A program made the translations under genes and the position numbers. From an uncultured Bacteroidales bacterium (GTDB lineage: Bacteria; Bacteroidota; Bacteroidia; Bacteroidales; F082), in NCBI GenBank assembly GCA_900315175.1, contig OMYA01000007.1, forward strand, positions 186,001 to 250,000: a stretch of 64,000 nucleotides of DNA. The letters run 5' to 3'. A model generated the notes under the pieces. It was not told the DNA's origin, did no database searches, and saw only the letters and a program-made list of their open reading frames with translations. Positions within the stretch are counted from its first letter, which is position 1; each line of letters opens with the position of its first letter. This document shows, one piece after another, positions 8,674 to 17,135 of the stretch.

Positions 8674-9321
8674 ATGGAAATAAAAAACCGACCTAACCCC
8701 AACGAGGCTTTCCCGAATCCCAACATCCCGAGCCTCTGCTTCATCAAGAATGTGGTGAAGAGCCCTCGTATTATCATCGGCGACTATACCTACTACGATG
8801 ACGTGGATGGTGCCGACCAGTTCGAGAAGCATGTCACTCATTTCTACGACTTCATTGGCGACCGGCTGATTATCGGGAAATTCTGCGCCATCGCCAAAGG
8901 GGTGGAGTTTGTGATGAATGGCGCCAATCACAGGATGGACGGTGTGACGACTTATCCGTTTTACGTCATAGGCGGCGATTGGGGCAGCGCCATTGCTCCA
9001 GTGAAAGATGAATTGCCTCTGAAAGGCGATACCGTTGTGGGCAATGACGTTTGGATTGGTCAGCATGTAACCATTATGCCGGGTGTCCATATCGGCGACG
9101 GAGCCATTATCGGAGCCAACTCGGTGGTTGCCTCGGACATTCCTCCATACGCTGTCGCTGTGGGAAATCCTTGCCACGTGGTCAGAAAGCGTTTTGACGA
9201 CGATTTCATCGCCTATTTGCTGGAACTGAAATGGTGGGATTGGGACATCGAGAAAATTGAGGCCAATTTCGAGGCCTTGTCAAGTGGTAATCTATCGTTA
9301 ATCAGAAAGGTAAAAACATGA
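8674..9321 (+). CDS. CatB/Vat-type O-acetyltransferase (hexapeptide repeat)
   Basis: The start ATG at 8674 was chosen over the TTG at 8665; it gives 215 residues, normal for xenobiotic acetyltransferases. Features are the N-terminal PRIIIGDYTYYDD, the GKFCAIAKGVEFVMNGANHR segment containing the catalytic His, and left-handed beta-helix repeats (VGNDVWIGQHVTIMPGVHIG). The family acetylates chloramphenicol or streptogramin A, and many chromosomal members act on unknown acceptors, so resistance cannot be assumed. The last four bases overlap the next gene. Confidence 0.85.
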   Translation: MEIKNRPNPNEAFPNPNIPSLCFIKNVVKSPRIIIGDYTYYDDVDGADQFEKHVTHFYDFIGDRLIIGKFCAIAKGVEFVMNGANHRMDGVTTYPFYVIGGDWGSAIAPVKDELPLKGDTVVGNDVWIGQHVTIMPGVHIGDGAIIGANSVVASDIPPYAVAVGNPCHVVRKRFDDDFIAYLLELKWWDWDIEKIEANFEALSSGNLSLIRKVKT

Positions 9322-9854
9322 AAAAAGTCATCGTAATCTCAACCAGTCTCCGTCCGGGCTCGAACAGCCACGCGATGGCGGAGCAGTTTGCCAAGGGCGC
9401 GGAAGCCGTCGGGCATCAAGTGGAATTTGTCTCGCTGCGAGGCAAGGAAATCAAGTTCTGTGTCGGCTGCCTGTCGTGCCAGAAGACGGGCGCGTGCGTC
9501 ATCAAGGACGATGTGCCGGCCATCATGGAGAGCGTCCTCAACGCCGATGTGGTCTGCTGGGCCACGCCCATCTATTACTACGAGATGAGCGGCCAGATGA
9601 AGACCCTCATCGACCGCATGAACGCGATGTACCCCAAGGACTACCGCTTCCGCGACGTCTATCTGCTGACCACCGCGGCCGAGAACGAGGAGTTCGTGCC
9701 GAAGCGCGCCGAAAGTGGTCTCACCGGCTGGATTGACTGCTTCGACAAGTCAAGTCTTAAAGGACATATCTTCTGCGGTGGCGTAGGCGGACCGAAAGAG
9801 ATTGCCGGCAATGCCAAGCTGCAGGAGGCTTACGAATTAGGCAAACAAGTGTGA
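9318..9854 (+). CDS. flavodoxin-family NADPH-dependent FMN reductase
   Basis: A 178-residue protein with the FMN loop STSLRPGSNSH, the cysteine motif CVGCLSCQKTGAC and the flavin loop ATPIYYYEMSG. It is the same broad family as the 8009 gene but clearly divergent. A 4-base overlap with the acetyltransferase gene indicates one transcription unit. It is probably a soluble reductase using FMN; substrate unknown. Confidence 0.87.
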   Translation: MKKVIVISTSLRPGSNSHAMAEQFAKGAEAVGHQVEFVSLRGKEIKFCVGCLSCQKTGACVIKDDVPAIMESVLNADVVCWATPIYYYEMSGQMKTLIDRMNAMYPKDYRFRDVYLLTTAAENEEFVPKRAESGLTGWIDCFDKSSLKGHIFCGGVGGPKEIAGNAKLQEAYELGKQV

Positions 9855-9956
9855 TTGTCGCTTTTTACAATGGTTTTTCTTTTGTCAAACGGCAAAAAGC
9901 CTTCGCGCACATCCAGGTAACAGTAAGGTAAACACAATTTATATAACTTTTTCAAT

Positions 9957-10493
9957 ATGCCCAATCCGTCCAACAAACAAGAACTTGTAGCCACTATGGC
10001 CGACGGCTATGCCAAACTGAATGAACAGATAGCCAAGATGAGCGAAGAAGCTATATCGGCTACATTCGACTTTGCCGCCGACCCGAAGAAATGCGGTGTG
10101 CGCTGGCAATACGACCGCTGCCTCCGCGACCTGCTAATCCATCTCTATGAGTGGCAGGTGCTGATGCGCGAGTTTGTGAACAACATCCGCGAAGGTCACC
10201 CTCGTGACTACCTGCCCGACGAATACCGCAAGAACTACCACGAGATGGACAAGATGCTGGTGGAGAAGCACCAAAACACCCCTTTGGAGGAGGCCAAACA
10301 GCTGCTGCACGAGACCCACGAGGAGATGCTCCACCTCGCCGAGAGCTTCTCCGAAGAGGAACTCTTCACCAAAGGCTACTACAAAAACACCTACACCACC
10401 AACATGGCGGCCTACTTCGTGAGCGTCACCTCAAGTCCTTACGGACAGGCGGTGAAGCTGCTGAAGACGCACCAGAAAAACATCAAGAAATAA
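9957..10493 (+). CDS. ClbS/DfsB family four-helix bundle protein
   Basis: The 178 residues form an all-helical DinB-like protein with [18 protein letters not shown] and the C-terminal [19 protein letters not shown] typical of ClbS/DfsB (DUF1706). ClbS itself is a colibactin self-protection hydrolase. Most family members, including this one, stand alone without a toxin cluster and have no known role. The following DUF1905 gene begins 1 base after its stop. Confidence 0.85.
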   Translation: MPNPSNKQELVATMADGYAKLNEQIAKMSEEAISATFDFAADPKKCGVRWQYDRCLRDLLIHLYEWQVLMREFVNNIREGHPRDYLPDEYRKNYHEMDKMLVEKHQNTPLEEAKQLLHETHEEMLHLAESFSEEELFTKGYYKNTYTTNMAAYFVSVTSSPYGQAVKLLKTHQKNIKK

Positions 10494-10494
10494 C

Positions 10495-10764
10495 ATGAGC
10501 ACAGCAACACCATACGAATTCGAAGCCATCATCTACCAAAACGAGGACATGGATGCCGCATACGTCGAGGTGCCTTTCGACATCAAGGCACTCTTCGGAA
10601 AAGGGCGAATGGCGGTTCATGCCACCTTCGACGGTGTGCCATACGACGGGCAGATCGTCAAGATGGGGACGCCTTGCTTCATCATCGGTGTGCGTAAGGA
10701 CATCCGCAAACAGATTGGCAAAAGTTTTGGCGACACGGTGCATGTGACGTTTTGCGAACGATAA
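10495..10764 (+). CDS. DUF1905 domain protein
   Basis: An 89-residue single-domain protein; [17 protein letters not shown] leads into the small beta-barrel of DUF1905, with [13 protein letters not shown] and [15 protein letters not shown]. The role of the family is unknown; it is often a small stand-alone gene. It is tightly spaced after the ClbS-like gene, so probably cotranscribed. Confidence 0.85.
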   Translation: MSTATPYEFEAIIYQNEDMDAAYVEVPFDIKALFGKGRMAVHATFDGVPYDGQIVKMGTPCFIIGVRKDIRKQIGKSFGDTVHVTFCER

Positions 10765-10774
10765 TAAAATGACA

Positions 10775-10969
10775 ATGAAAAAAATCATCATCGACGGAAA
10801 GACCGTCATCCCCTTCACCACCCACGAGGGCAGCGGGCTAGCCTCCTGCGCTAACGACGTGAAGAAAGCCTTCCCCAAGGCCAACGTCACGGGCGAGTTC
10901 CGCATTTATGGGCACGAAGTCCGCACGGGTAAGGCAAAGGTGGAGCGGTGGCTGAAAGGACTGAAGTAG
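10775..10969 (+). pseudogene. C-terminal fragment of a flavodoxin
   Basis: The 64 residues GKTVIPFTTHEGSG...FRIYGHEV...KVERWLKGLK match only the last strand-loop-helix part of flavodoxins of the Flavodoxin_4 type. The N-terminal FMN loop and middle third are absent. An ATG at 10769 or 10775 happens to open the fragment. The same sequence runs straight into the damaged DUF1016 gene, so this looks like a deletion scar. Confidence 0.65.
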
Positions 10970-11713
10970 GTTCATTTCAGTTTTCAGGACGAGTCCGCAA
11001 TGCGGCATATGGAGCCGTGAACACCGTGATGATTGAAACGTATTGGCGGATTGGACAGCGTATTGTGGAGCAGGAACAAAAAGGAAAGGAACGCGCCGAA
11101 TATGGAACGCAGTTGATTGAAATGCTTTCCGAGGAACTCACTAAAACATACGGTAAAGGTTTCAGCAAACGTAATCTTCAGTATTTTAGAAGTTTCTATT
11201 TGACATTCAACAACTTGGAAATTGTGCAAACGCGTGTGCAGAATTTGACTTGGTCGCATTATCGCACGGCTTTGCGTGTCGAAGACCCCGTTGCAGCACG
11301 ATGGTATTTGCAAACTGCCTCAACAGAAATGTGGAGTGTACGCACCCTCGACCGTAACATCAGCACTCAATATTTCGAACGTCATTTCAAGCAGCCGCAG
11401 ATTTTGGATAGCCCTGAAAACAAGGTGGCCCCTGACAAATTAGAGATTCTGAAAAGCCCCATCATGGCTGAATTTCTCGGCTTTAAGCATGACACCGACT
11501 TTACGGAAACGGAGTTGGAAAAAGGGACAAATCACCCACCAAGACGTGGGGCAGATGGACATGTATGTGCGGATGTATGACGACCTGAAGCGCACCGAGG
11601 GCGACAATCTTTTTGCCGCCAAATACATGCCTCTGATGCCTACTGAGGAGGAACTTCGCCGCGAGATAGAGCAACAAAAGGAATTGTATAGATTGCAACA
11701 AGAGAATAAATAA
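10970..11713 (+). pseudogene. DUF1016/YhcG-type nuclease, internally deleted and frameshifted
   Basis: Residues typical of the DUF1016 N-terminal domain (ETYWRIGQRIVEQEQKG, YGKGFSKRNLQYFRSFY, WSHYRTALRVEDP) are read in one frame to about 11517. The frame then shifts by one and continues as the C-terminal tail (QITHQDVGQMDMYVRMYDD ... MPTEEELRREIEQQKE). The PDDEXK core that should lie between is missing, as is a second block after DDLKRTEGDN. No proper start codon remains. The intact family is a nuclease-like protein often found in defence or mobile regions. Confidence 0.75.
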
Positions 11714-11825
11714 TTGAATATCAAAACAATAAAAACGAAATAAACAAAGAAAGATTCCGCGATTCAAACAAGCCATGACTTGCGGATTTTTTGTACCTTT
11801 GCGCAATCACAAAAGACATCTCACC

Positions 11826-12143
11826 ATGGCAAGCAACCCCGACTTCGTTCAATACATCGCCGACCAATGTGCTGGTGCGGGCGAGATTACCGTGAAAAAG
11901 ATGTTCGGCGACTACGGCATCTATTGCGACGGCGTCATCTTCGGCCTCGTCTGCGACAACCGCTTCTACCTGAAACCGACCGACGCTGGCCGCTCGCTGT
12001 TGCGCAGCATTGAAATGCGTCCGCCTTACGACGGCGCGAAAGACTACTTTTTCATCGAAGATGTGGACGATCGCGATTATATTGCCGAACTTGTTCGAGT
12101 AACTTGCAAGGAACTGCCGTTGGCGAAACCGAAAAGGAAATAA
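11826..12143 (+). CDS. TfoX/Sxy N-terminal domain protein
   Basis: The start ATG at 11826 follows the -7 box TACCTTTG at 11794-11801 and gives 105 residues. It has KKMFGDYGIYCDGVIFGLV and the DNRFYLKPTDAG segment, diagnostic of the TfoX N-terminal domain. The C-terminal TfoX domain is absent, as in many stand-alone members. The gamma-proteobacterial homologue regulates competence, but that role should not be transferred here. Confidence 0.85.
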   Translation: MASNPDFVQYIADQCAGAGEITVKKMFGDYGIYCDGVIFGLVCDNRFYLKPTDAGRSLLRSIEMRPPYDGAKDYFFIEDVDDRDYIAELVRVTCKELPLAKPKRK

Positions 12144-12163
12144 TGGTTAAAGACTAGCCCTTT

Positions 12164-12400
12164 ATGCAGAACGACATTGAAAACATCCTCAACGAGATAG
12201 CCGCCAAAGATTTGAACGCAAAGACGGACTTTTTTCTCTCTGCGGACTGAACTGCGGACTATGCGGATACTAATGCTGTAAACCTGCTTTCTATTGACGA
12301 AATGAAAACGATCATAGACAAGGCTGACCGTGAGACTGCTGATATGGAACTATCTGAAAGGGCTGCGTATATCAAAAAAGAAATAGCCCAACTTATATAG
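12164..12400 (+). pseudogene. small ORF interrupted by an in-frame TGA
   Basis: From ATG 12164 a 78-codon frame reads MQNDIENILNEIAAKD... to TAG 12398-12400, broken only by TGA at 12248-12250. Both halves are hydrophilic, Asp/Glu-rich and helical, and stay in one frame, so a single nonsense mutation in a small gene is the simplest reading. No family is recognised. Confidence 0.4.
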
Positions 12401-12437
12401 ATGGCGCGTGGCATCGGTGCCGCCACGTGTTTATAGT

Positions 12438-13406
12438 CTAAAACACCACGTTAAACAGCCATCCGCTCAGGATGATGAATAATGTAACAGTTCCGAAAAA
12501 CACGCCTATGAGCTTCCATGTCATCACTTTCTTGAGCATGGTGGCCTCGGGAAGCGACAAGCCCACCACTGCCATCATGAAAGCAATGGCAGTGCCGAGG
12601 GCGACTCCCTTTTGCACAAAGACCTCAATCACAGGCAGGATACCTGCGGCATTGGCATACATAGGCACGGCGAGGATGACCGCCAATGGCACCTCCCACC
12701 AATGTCCGCCCGAAAGATGCGCCTCGAAGAAACCTTCTGGCACATAACCGTGCATGGCAGCACCAATCGCAATGCCGATGATGACATACAGCAACACACC
12801 TTTCACGATGCCCCATGAGTCACTCAAGATTGACGGCAGGCGTTTCAAGAAAGGCACTTTTTCTTTTTGCCATTGCTGGCTTTCCTCCATGCTGTCGTGT
12901 AGCATTTGTAACACCCAAGGACTCAACCATTTCTCTAAATGGAAACGGCCTAGCACAATACCGCCTATCGTGCCTAACAAAACGCCACTCAGCACATAAA
13001 TCGATGTGGTTTTGGCTCCAAAAGTGCCAAGAAACATGGCAATGGCCACCTCGTTGACTAAAGGCGAAGTAATTAGAAACGAGAATGTTACTCCCAATGG
13101 AATGCCGCCTTTCACAAATCCGATGAATAGCGGCACAGACGAGCAGGAGCAAAATGGGGTGATGGCACCGAAAAGCGAAGCCAAAAGATATTGCAACCCG
13201 AACAATTTGTGGGAGTTAAGGAAATTACGGAGACGGTCAATGGGGAAATAGGCGTTAATGATGCCCATCACGGCACTGATGAGAAACAACAGCAGCAGAA
13301 TCTTGATGCTGTCGTAAATAAAGAAGTTGAGCGCGGAGCCGAGCTTTGTTTCGGCACCCAAACCTATCAGGCTGTAAATCAGCCAATCTGCAAAGTTCTG
13401 AATCAT
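12438..13406 (-). CDS. DUF318 permease of the arsenic operon
   Basis: The start ATG at 13406 overlaps the stop of the upstream arsG-like gene by 4 bases and gives 322 residues. About eight to nine hydrophobic helices are present. The PFCSCSSVPLFIGFVKGGIP motif, shared by SO_0444-type and ArsP-like permeases, supplies paired cysteines. Members export organoarsenicals or heavy metals. Last gene of the arsR operon; the second DUF318 permease of the window is at 42738. Confidence 0.85.
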   Translation of the reverse strand: MIQNFADWLIYSLIGLGAETKLGSALNFFIYDSIKILLLLFLISAVMGIINAYFPIDRLRNFLNSHKLFGLQYLLASLFGAITPFCSCSSVPLFIGFVKGGIPLGVTFSFLITSPLVNEVAIAMFLGTFGAKTTSIYVLSGVLLGTIGGIVLGRFHLEKWLSPWVLQMLHDSMEESQQWQKEKVPFLKRLPSILSDSWGIVKGVLLYVIIGIAIGAAMHGYVPEGFFEAHLSGGHWWEVPLAVILAVPMYANAAGILPVIEVFVQKGVALGTAIAFMMAVVGLSLPEATMLKKVMTWKLIGVFFGTVTLFIILSGWLFNVVF

Positions 13407-14113
13407 AAAAAGTAAATTGTGATGATGTAATACACTCCGATGGCAACGAACAAGCCGCCCACAATCCAATTGAGCCATTTTTGGATAACCTGCATTTTGC
13501 CGTAGAAACGGCCTATGCTATTGGAACTGAACGCCAAGACCCATGCAATTAATAGTACCGGTAAAGCGGTTGCCACGGCAAAGACAATGGGCAACAACCA
13601 ACCGCCTTTGACGGTGGCCGACAGCGGAATAAGCATCCCGAAATAGAAGATGGCACTTGATGGACAAAACGCCATCGCAAAGAGTAAACCCAACAGTAAA
13701 GCACCTAAACCTCCTTTGGTTGCCAACTGCTCACCGTTACCTTTGAAGCCGAAGGATGGTAGATTCAATTTGCTTCCAAACAACATATAAAGACCAATTA
13801 AAAGCAATATTGGGCCTATTACTTTTCCTCCGAATTTGCCAATGAATTTCTGGATGCCAAACAGGCTGTTGCCGCCTTTGATGATGGTCAAAAGAATGAT
13901 TCCCAACAAGGTATAAGCCAAGATGCGCCCAAAGGTATAAAGCAAGCCTTTGATGAAAATACGCCGTCGAATTTCGATGTCCTTGCCGATAAAACCAATG
14001 GCAGCAATGTTGGTTGCCAAAGGGCATGGACTGATGGCGGTCATCAGGCCGAGCAGAAAAGCCGTGACGATGGGCATACTGCTGTTGTCAAGTAGGTTTT
14101 GAAGGAATTCCAT
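13403..14113 (-). CDS. ArsG-like aromatic arsenical efflux permease
   Basis: The start ATG at 14113, one base beyond the upstream stop, gives 236 residues. It is a six-to-seven-helix membrane protein with GLMTAISPCPLATN near the N terminus and MAFCPSSAIFYFGML in the middle, a DsbD/CcdA-like arrangement with conserved CP motifs seen in the ArsG family. ArsG proteins export trivalent aromatic arsenicals. The assignment rests on family resemblance plus the gene order. Confidence 0.8.
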   Translation of the reverse strand: MEFLQNLLDNSSMPIVTAFLLGLMTAISPCPLATNIAAIGFIGKDIEIRRRIFIKGLLYTFGRILAYTLLGIILLTIIKGGNSLFGIQKFIGKFGGKVIGPILLLIGLYMLFGSKLNLPSFGFKGNGEQLATKGGLGALLLGLLFAMAFCPSSAIFYFGMLIPLSATVKGGWLLPIVFAVATALPVLLIAWVLAFSSNSIGRFYGKMQVIQKWLNWIVGGLFVAIGVYYIITIYFL

Positions 14114-14114
14114 A

Positions 14115-14540
14115 TCAACGCAGCATTTTGTCAAGTTCTTGCTTCAGATTGGCCTTGAAAGTTTCAGGCTCAGTTCGGGCGTATCGAAAACCCATATCGG
14201 TCAAGTCGACTGTCGTCCCATCCTTGTCGAGAATCAACGACGACCAAGCCACCTTATATCGGTCGGCAATCGCTTCACCATCAGGTTCCGAAAAATCAAT
14301 GGACTTGAAGACGATTTTACCGTCCTTTTGTGCTTGGGCATATTCGTCGTCAATCAATTCAATAGTTTTGGCTTCAACGGCGCGGCAAGTGGCACAACGT
14401 TGGCTTCCATGGAAATAGAGTACCTGAACGATACCTTTTCCCGACAATGGTTTTACGGATTTATCCGTAGCCCGTCCACATGCTGTAATTGCAAACGACG
14501 CTATTATAAGCATCCCCATGATGAAAGATAATCGTTTCAT
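14115..14540 (-). CDS. ArsF-like thioredoxin-fold lipoprotein
   Basis: The 141-residue protein has a lipoprotein signal ending AITAC, then a thioredoxin-like domain with the CxxC in QRCATCRAVEAKTIE. This matches proteins annotated as the ArsF subunit family of nitrophenyl-arsenical reduction. It probably sits on the periplasmic face and handles thiol/disulfide exchange for the adjacent ArsG-like permease. Direct catalytic function is inferred from context. Confidence 0.75.
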   Translation of the reverse strand: MKRLSFIMGMLIIASFAITACGRATDKSVKPLSGKGIVQVLYFHGSQRCATCRAVEAKTIELIDDEYAQAQKDGKIVFKSIDFSEPDGEAIADRYKVAWSSLILDKDGTTVDLTDMGFRYARTEPETFKANLKQELDKMLR

Positions 14541-14556
14541 TATAATTCGTTTTTAG

Positions 14557-14793
14557 TTAGTCATTTTTTTCAATGATTTCTTTCACTTGGTCGGGTTTCA
14601 ACAGGCCTTTGGCGACCACTTTTTCATCAATCACCAAGGCGGGCAAGGTCATGACATTGTACTTCATGATTTCCATCATGTCCTCCTGTTTGATAACTTC
14701 GGCATTGAGACCCATTTCTTCCACCACTTTCAGCACCGTGGCGTGGAGCGATTTGCATTTGGAACATCCTGTTCCCAAAATTTTAATTGTCAT
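14557..14793 (-). CDS. small thioredoxin-like protein (ArsE-like position)
   Basis: A 78-residue cytoplasmic thioredoxin-fold protein: MTIKILGTGCSKCKSL has the CxxC active site, and the cis-Pro loop is MTLPALVID. It matches the redox-active disulfide protein family commonly placed in arsenic and metal permease operons. It lies 81 bases after arsR, behind its own copy of the operator, and 16 bases before arsF. Confidence 0.85.
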   Translation of the reverse strand: MTIKILGTGCSKCKSLHATVLKVVEEMGLNAEVIKQEDMMEIMKYNVMTLPALVIDEKVVAKGLLKPDQVKEIIEKND

Positions 14794-14836
14794 TTTTTTG
14801 TGTGTTTAAGTTAAACTTGTTGATTATTGTTTGTAT

Positions 14837-14852
14837 TTCGTAAAACGACGAA
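14837..14852. promoter_or_regulatory. second ArsR-type operator, arsR-trx gap
   Basis: TTCGTAAAACGACGAA is an inverted repeat (TTCGT/ACGAA) of the same 16-base size and ends as the operator upstream of arsR. It lies inside the operon between arsR and the thioredoxin-like gene, where an internal start or a transcriptional block could be controlled. Confidence 0.5.
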
Positions 14853-14874
14853 CATTATTTCCAAAAAAAAGCGG

Positions 14875-15201
14875 TCACCCGCAACATTGTCTGTTTTTGC
14901 AGACGCATTGTCCAAAGAACTCACCAAAAAGAGCTTTGGCCTCCATCCAATTTTCCTTGTTGATACAATACTTCACCTTGGGTGGAATGATTTCACCTTG
15001 TATAAGACCAGCCTCTTTCAGCTCCGAAAGATGTTGTGAAGCTGTGGCTTTGGCAATCGGAAGTTGCTCATGGATTTCCCCGAAAAAACAAGTCTCTTGC
15101 TTGGCTAAAAAGTCTATAATGGCAACACGTGCTGGATTACCTAAAGCCTTGGCATATCGTGCCATACGAATCTGTTTTTCGGTGTATTCTTGTTTTTCCA
15201 T
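14875..15201 (-). CDS. arsR: ArsR family repressor
   Basis: A 108-residue winged-helix regulator with the ArsR pattern ALGNPARVAIIDFLAKQETCFFGEI, then TASQHLSELKEAGLI as recognition helix. Candidate metalloid-binding cysteines are Cys38 and the C-terminal cluster QCVCKNRQCCG, which is unusual in being at the very end. Promoter TAATTTTG lies at 15235-15228. A perfect palindrome at 15253-15268 overlaps its -33 region, so autorepression released by arsenic is likely. First gene of the operon. Confidence 0.88.
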   Translation of the reverse strand: MEKQEYTEKQIRMARYAKALGNPARVAIIDFLAKQETCFFGEIHEQLPIAKATASQHLSELKEAGLIQGEIIPPKVKYCINKENWMEAKALFGEFFGQCVCKNRQCCG

Positions 15202-15252
15202 GCCTAAATTTCATTGGTTTGACGCTGCAAAATTACACAATTATTTGAATTG

Positions 15253-15268
15253 TTCGTATTTTTACGAA
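15253..15268. promoter_or_regulatory. ArsR operator palindrome
   Basis: TTCGTATTTTTACGAA is a perfect 6-base inverted repeat with a 4-base centre. It lies 18-33 bases upstream of the arsR -7 box, so a bound repressor would cover the -33 region. A related copy is at 14837-14852. Confidence 0.65.
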
Positions 15269-15437
15269 TATATTTTTCATTATGGCGGTGGGATGCTGGC
15301 TAGCGGGGAAGTGAATTTTCTTCTTGTATTAACTTATTGTTTTTCAGCAATACTTACAAAAAGGTTTGTGTATTGAAAAAAGGATAAGTGGCTGAAATAT
15401 AGAAATCTTGTGTATTTTTGCAGTGTATTTTGATTTT

Positions 15438-16268
15438 ATGGAAATAGAGAAACTTAACATAGCATTTAAATCCGCCGACGCCGTCGTCATCGGTGCAGGC
15501 GCAGGCCTCTCCACCTCCGCAGGCTTCACCTATAATGGCGAACGCTTCCAAAAGTATTTTTCCGATTTTATCGAAAAATATGGCTTCACCGATATGTACA
15601 CAGCGGGGTTCCATCAGTTCCCGACAGAGGAAGAACATTGGGCCTATTGGAGCCGACATATCTACTACAACCGCTATGTGCCTGCCCCAAAACCCGTTTA
15701 CGACAACCTCTTGAAACTCGTGCTGGACAAGGACTATTTCGTCATCACCACCAATGTCGATAACCAATTTCAAAAGGCAGGATTTGACAAACAACGATTG
15801 TTCTACACCCAAGGCGACTATGGGCTGTTCCAATGTGCGAAACCTTGTCACCCAAAGACCTACGACAACGAGGATGTGGTGATGAGGATGGTAGCCGAAC
15901 AGGAGAATTTACGCATACCATCGGAGCTGATTCCGAGATGCCCCGTTTGCGGTGAAAAGATGAAGGTCAACCTGCGTTCCGATGACACCTTTGTAGAGGA
16001 CGAAGGCTGGCACAAGGCTGCACAGCGTTACCTCGATTTCGTGAACGGCCACCAACACGGCAAGGTGCTCTATTGGGACCTCGGCATAGGGAGCAACACC
16101 CCGACCATCATCAAACTGCCGTTCATGCAGATGACCTACAAAAACCCAGAGGCGATTTATGCCACCATCAACCTCGGCGAGGCGTTCACGGTGGAACAAA
16201 TCAAAAACAGGTCGATTGTGATTGACGGGGATATTGGAGAAGTATTAGAGGAATTATTGAAGTGTTGA
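15438..16268 (+). CDS. class M sirtuin (SirTM-like), candidate protein ADP-ribosyltransferase
   Basis: The start ATG at 15438 (276 residues) follows -7 box TATTTTTG at 15413-15420. NAD-fold signatures are VVIGAGAGLSTSAGF and TTNVDNQF; two Cys pairs (around CAKPC and PRCPVCGEKM) form the zinc site. At the position of the catalytic His of deacetylase sirtuins (LHGS) the protein reads YTQGDYG, with Gln, as described for SirTM enzymes that ADP-ribosylate instead of deacetylating. The downstream macrodomain gene fits the known SirTM-macrodomain pairing; the GcvH-like and lipoate-ligase partners of published operons are not present here. Confidence 0.82.
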   Translation: MEIEKLNIAFKSADAVVIGAGAGLSTSAGFTYNGERFQKYFSDFIEKYGFTDMYTAGFHQFPTEEEHWAYWSRHIYYNRYVPAPKPVYDNLLKLVLDKDYFVITTNVDNQFQKAGFDKQRLFYTQGDYGLFQCAKPCHPKTYDNEDVVMRMVAEQENLRIPSELIPRCPVCGEKMKVNLRSDDTFVEDEGWHKAAQRYLDFVNGHQHGKVLYWDLGIGSNTPTIIKLPFMQMTYKNPEAIYATINLGEAFTVEQIKNRSIVIDGDIGEVLEELLKC

Positions 16269-16290
16269 TTGTTTAATCGTTTAATTGTTG

Positions 16291-17106
16291 ATGATGAATC
16301 GTTTGGACTATTTGATAGACTATCTTCTGAAAGAAGACCCGCAATATTCCGAGATGGAGATTCCATCGGATTTGCAAGGCAAGCGTGACCTGTTTCGTGC
16401 CTTGCGCAATGTGCGTTGGCCAAAACCTGTCGGTGAGGAATTTCTGCGTTTGCAGGACGAAGAACTGCAGGCACAATTACAAGAAAAAGGAATTGTTGAC
16501 CTAAATAAACTATCAACTTTAAACTCTCCACTTTCAACTACTCTAAACTCTAAACCCTCAACTCTAAACTATACAATTTGGCAAGGTGATATTACCCGAT
16601 TAAAGGTTGACGCCATCGTCAACGCCGCCAACAGCCAGATGCTAGGCTGTTTCCATCCTTTGCATAAGTGCATCGACAATGCCATCCATTCCGCAGCCGG
16701 TGTGCAATTGCGCGAGGAGTGTTATCAACAGATGCTCCAACAAGGTCACGAGGAGCCGACGGGCCAGGCTAAAATCACGAAGGCCTATAATCTGCCCTGC
16801 AAGTATGTTATCCATACGGTTGGACCTATCATCCCCAACGGCATCCCTACAGAGTTCCAAAAGGAACAATTGGCCTCATGTTACCGCAGCATCATGGCTT
16901 GCGCTGAGGAAAACCGTCTTGAAAGCATCGCTTTCTGCTGTATTTCCACGGGCGAGTTCCGTTTCCCGAATCAGTTGGCCGCCGAAATTGCCGTGCAAAC
17001 TATTAAAGACTACTTGACTACACACTACGATAGCAGTATTAAACAATTGGTTTTCAATGTGTTTAAAGATGTTGACAAAGAGATTTATCAACAGATTTTA
17101 GGATAG
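16291..17106 (+). CDS. macrodomain protein-ADP-ribose hydrolase
   Basis: About 271 residues from ATG 16291 (16294 also possible). A helical N-terminal extension (1-75) precedes the macrodomain, which starts at IWQGDITRLKVDAIVNAANS and has GCFHPLHKCIDNAIHSAAG, VIHTVGPI and CISTGEFRFP. This fits the zinc-containing macrodomains linked to SirTM, which remove the ADP-ribose the sirtuin adds. It lies 22 bases after the sirtuin. The linker between extension and macrodomain (about residues 73-90) is made of LSTLNSPLST-type repeats encoded by a CTCTAAACT microsatellite. Confidence 0.88.
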   Translation: MMNRLDYLIDYLLKEDPQYSEMEIPSDLQGKRDLFRALRNVRWPKPVGEEFLRLQDEELQAQLQEKGIVDLNKLSTLNSPLSTTLNSKPSTLNYTIWQGDITRLKVDAIVNAANSQMLGCFHPLHKCIDNAIHSAAGVQLREECYQQMLQQGHEEPTGQAKITKAYNLPCKYVIHTVGPIIPNGIPTEFQKEQLASCYRSIMACAEENRLESIAFCCISTGEFRFPNQLAAEIAVQTIKDYLTTHYDSSIKQLVFNVFKDVDKEIYQQILG

Positions 17107-17135
17107 AAATCCTCATCTCAGCCCAAAATTCGGAT

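Noticed and set aside
8674..9321. Calling the CatB-type gene an antibiotic resistance gene
   Set aside because: Chromosomal members of this acetyltransferase family often have other substrates and no resistance context is present.
9957..10493. Colibactin-type self-resistance system
   Set aside because: The ClbS-like gene stands alone; no polyketide or peptide synthetase genes are nearby.
10948..10969. GTG 10948 as the true start of the DUF1016 gene
   Set aside because: The first codons are only the flavodoxin fragment read in another frame; homology begins after the junction.
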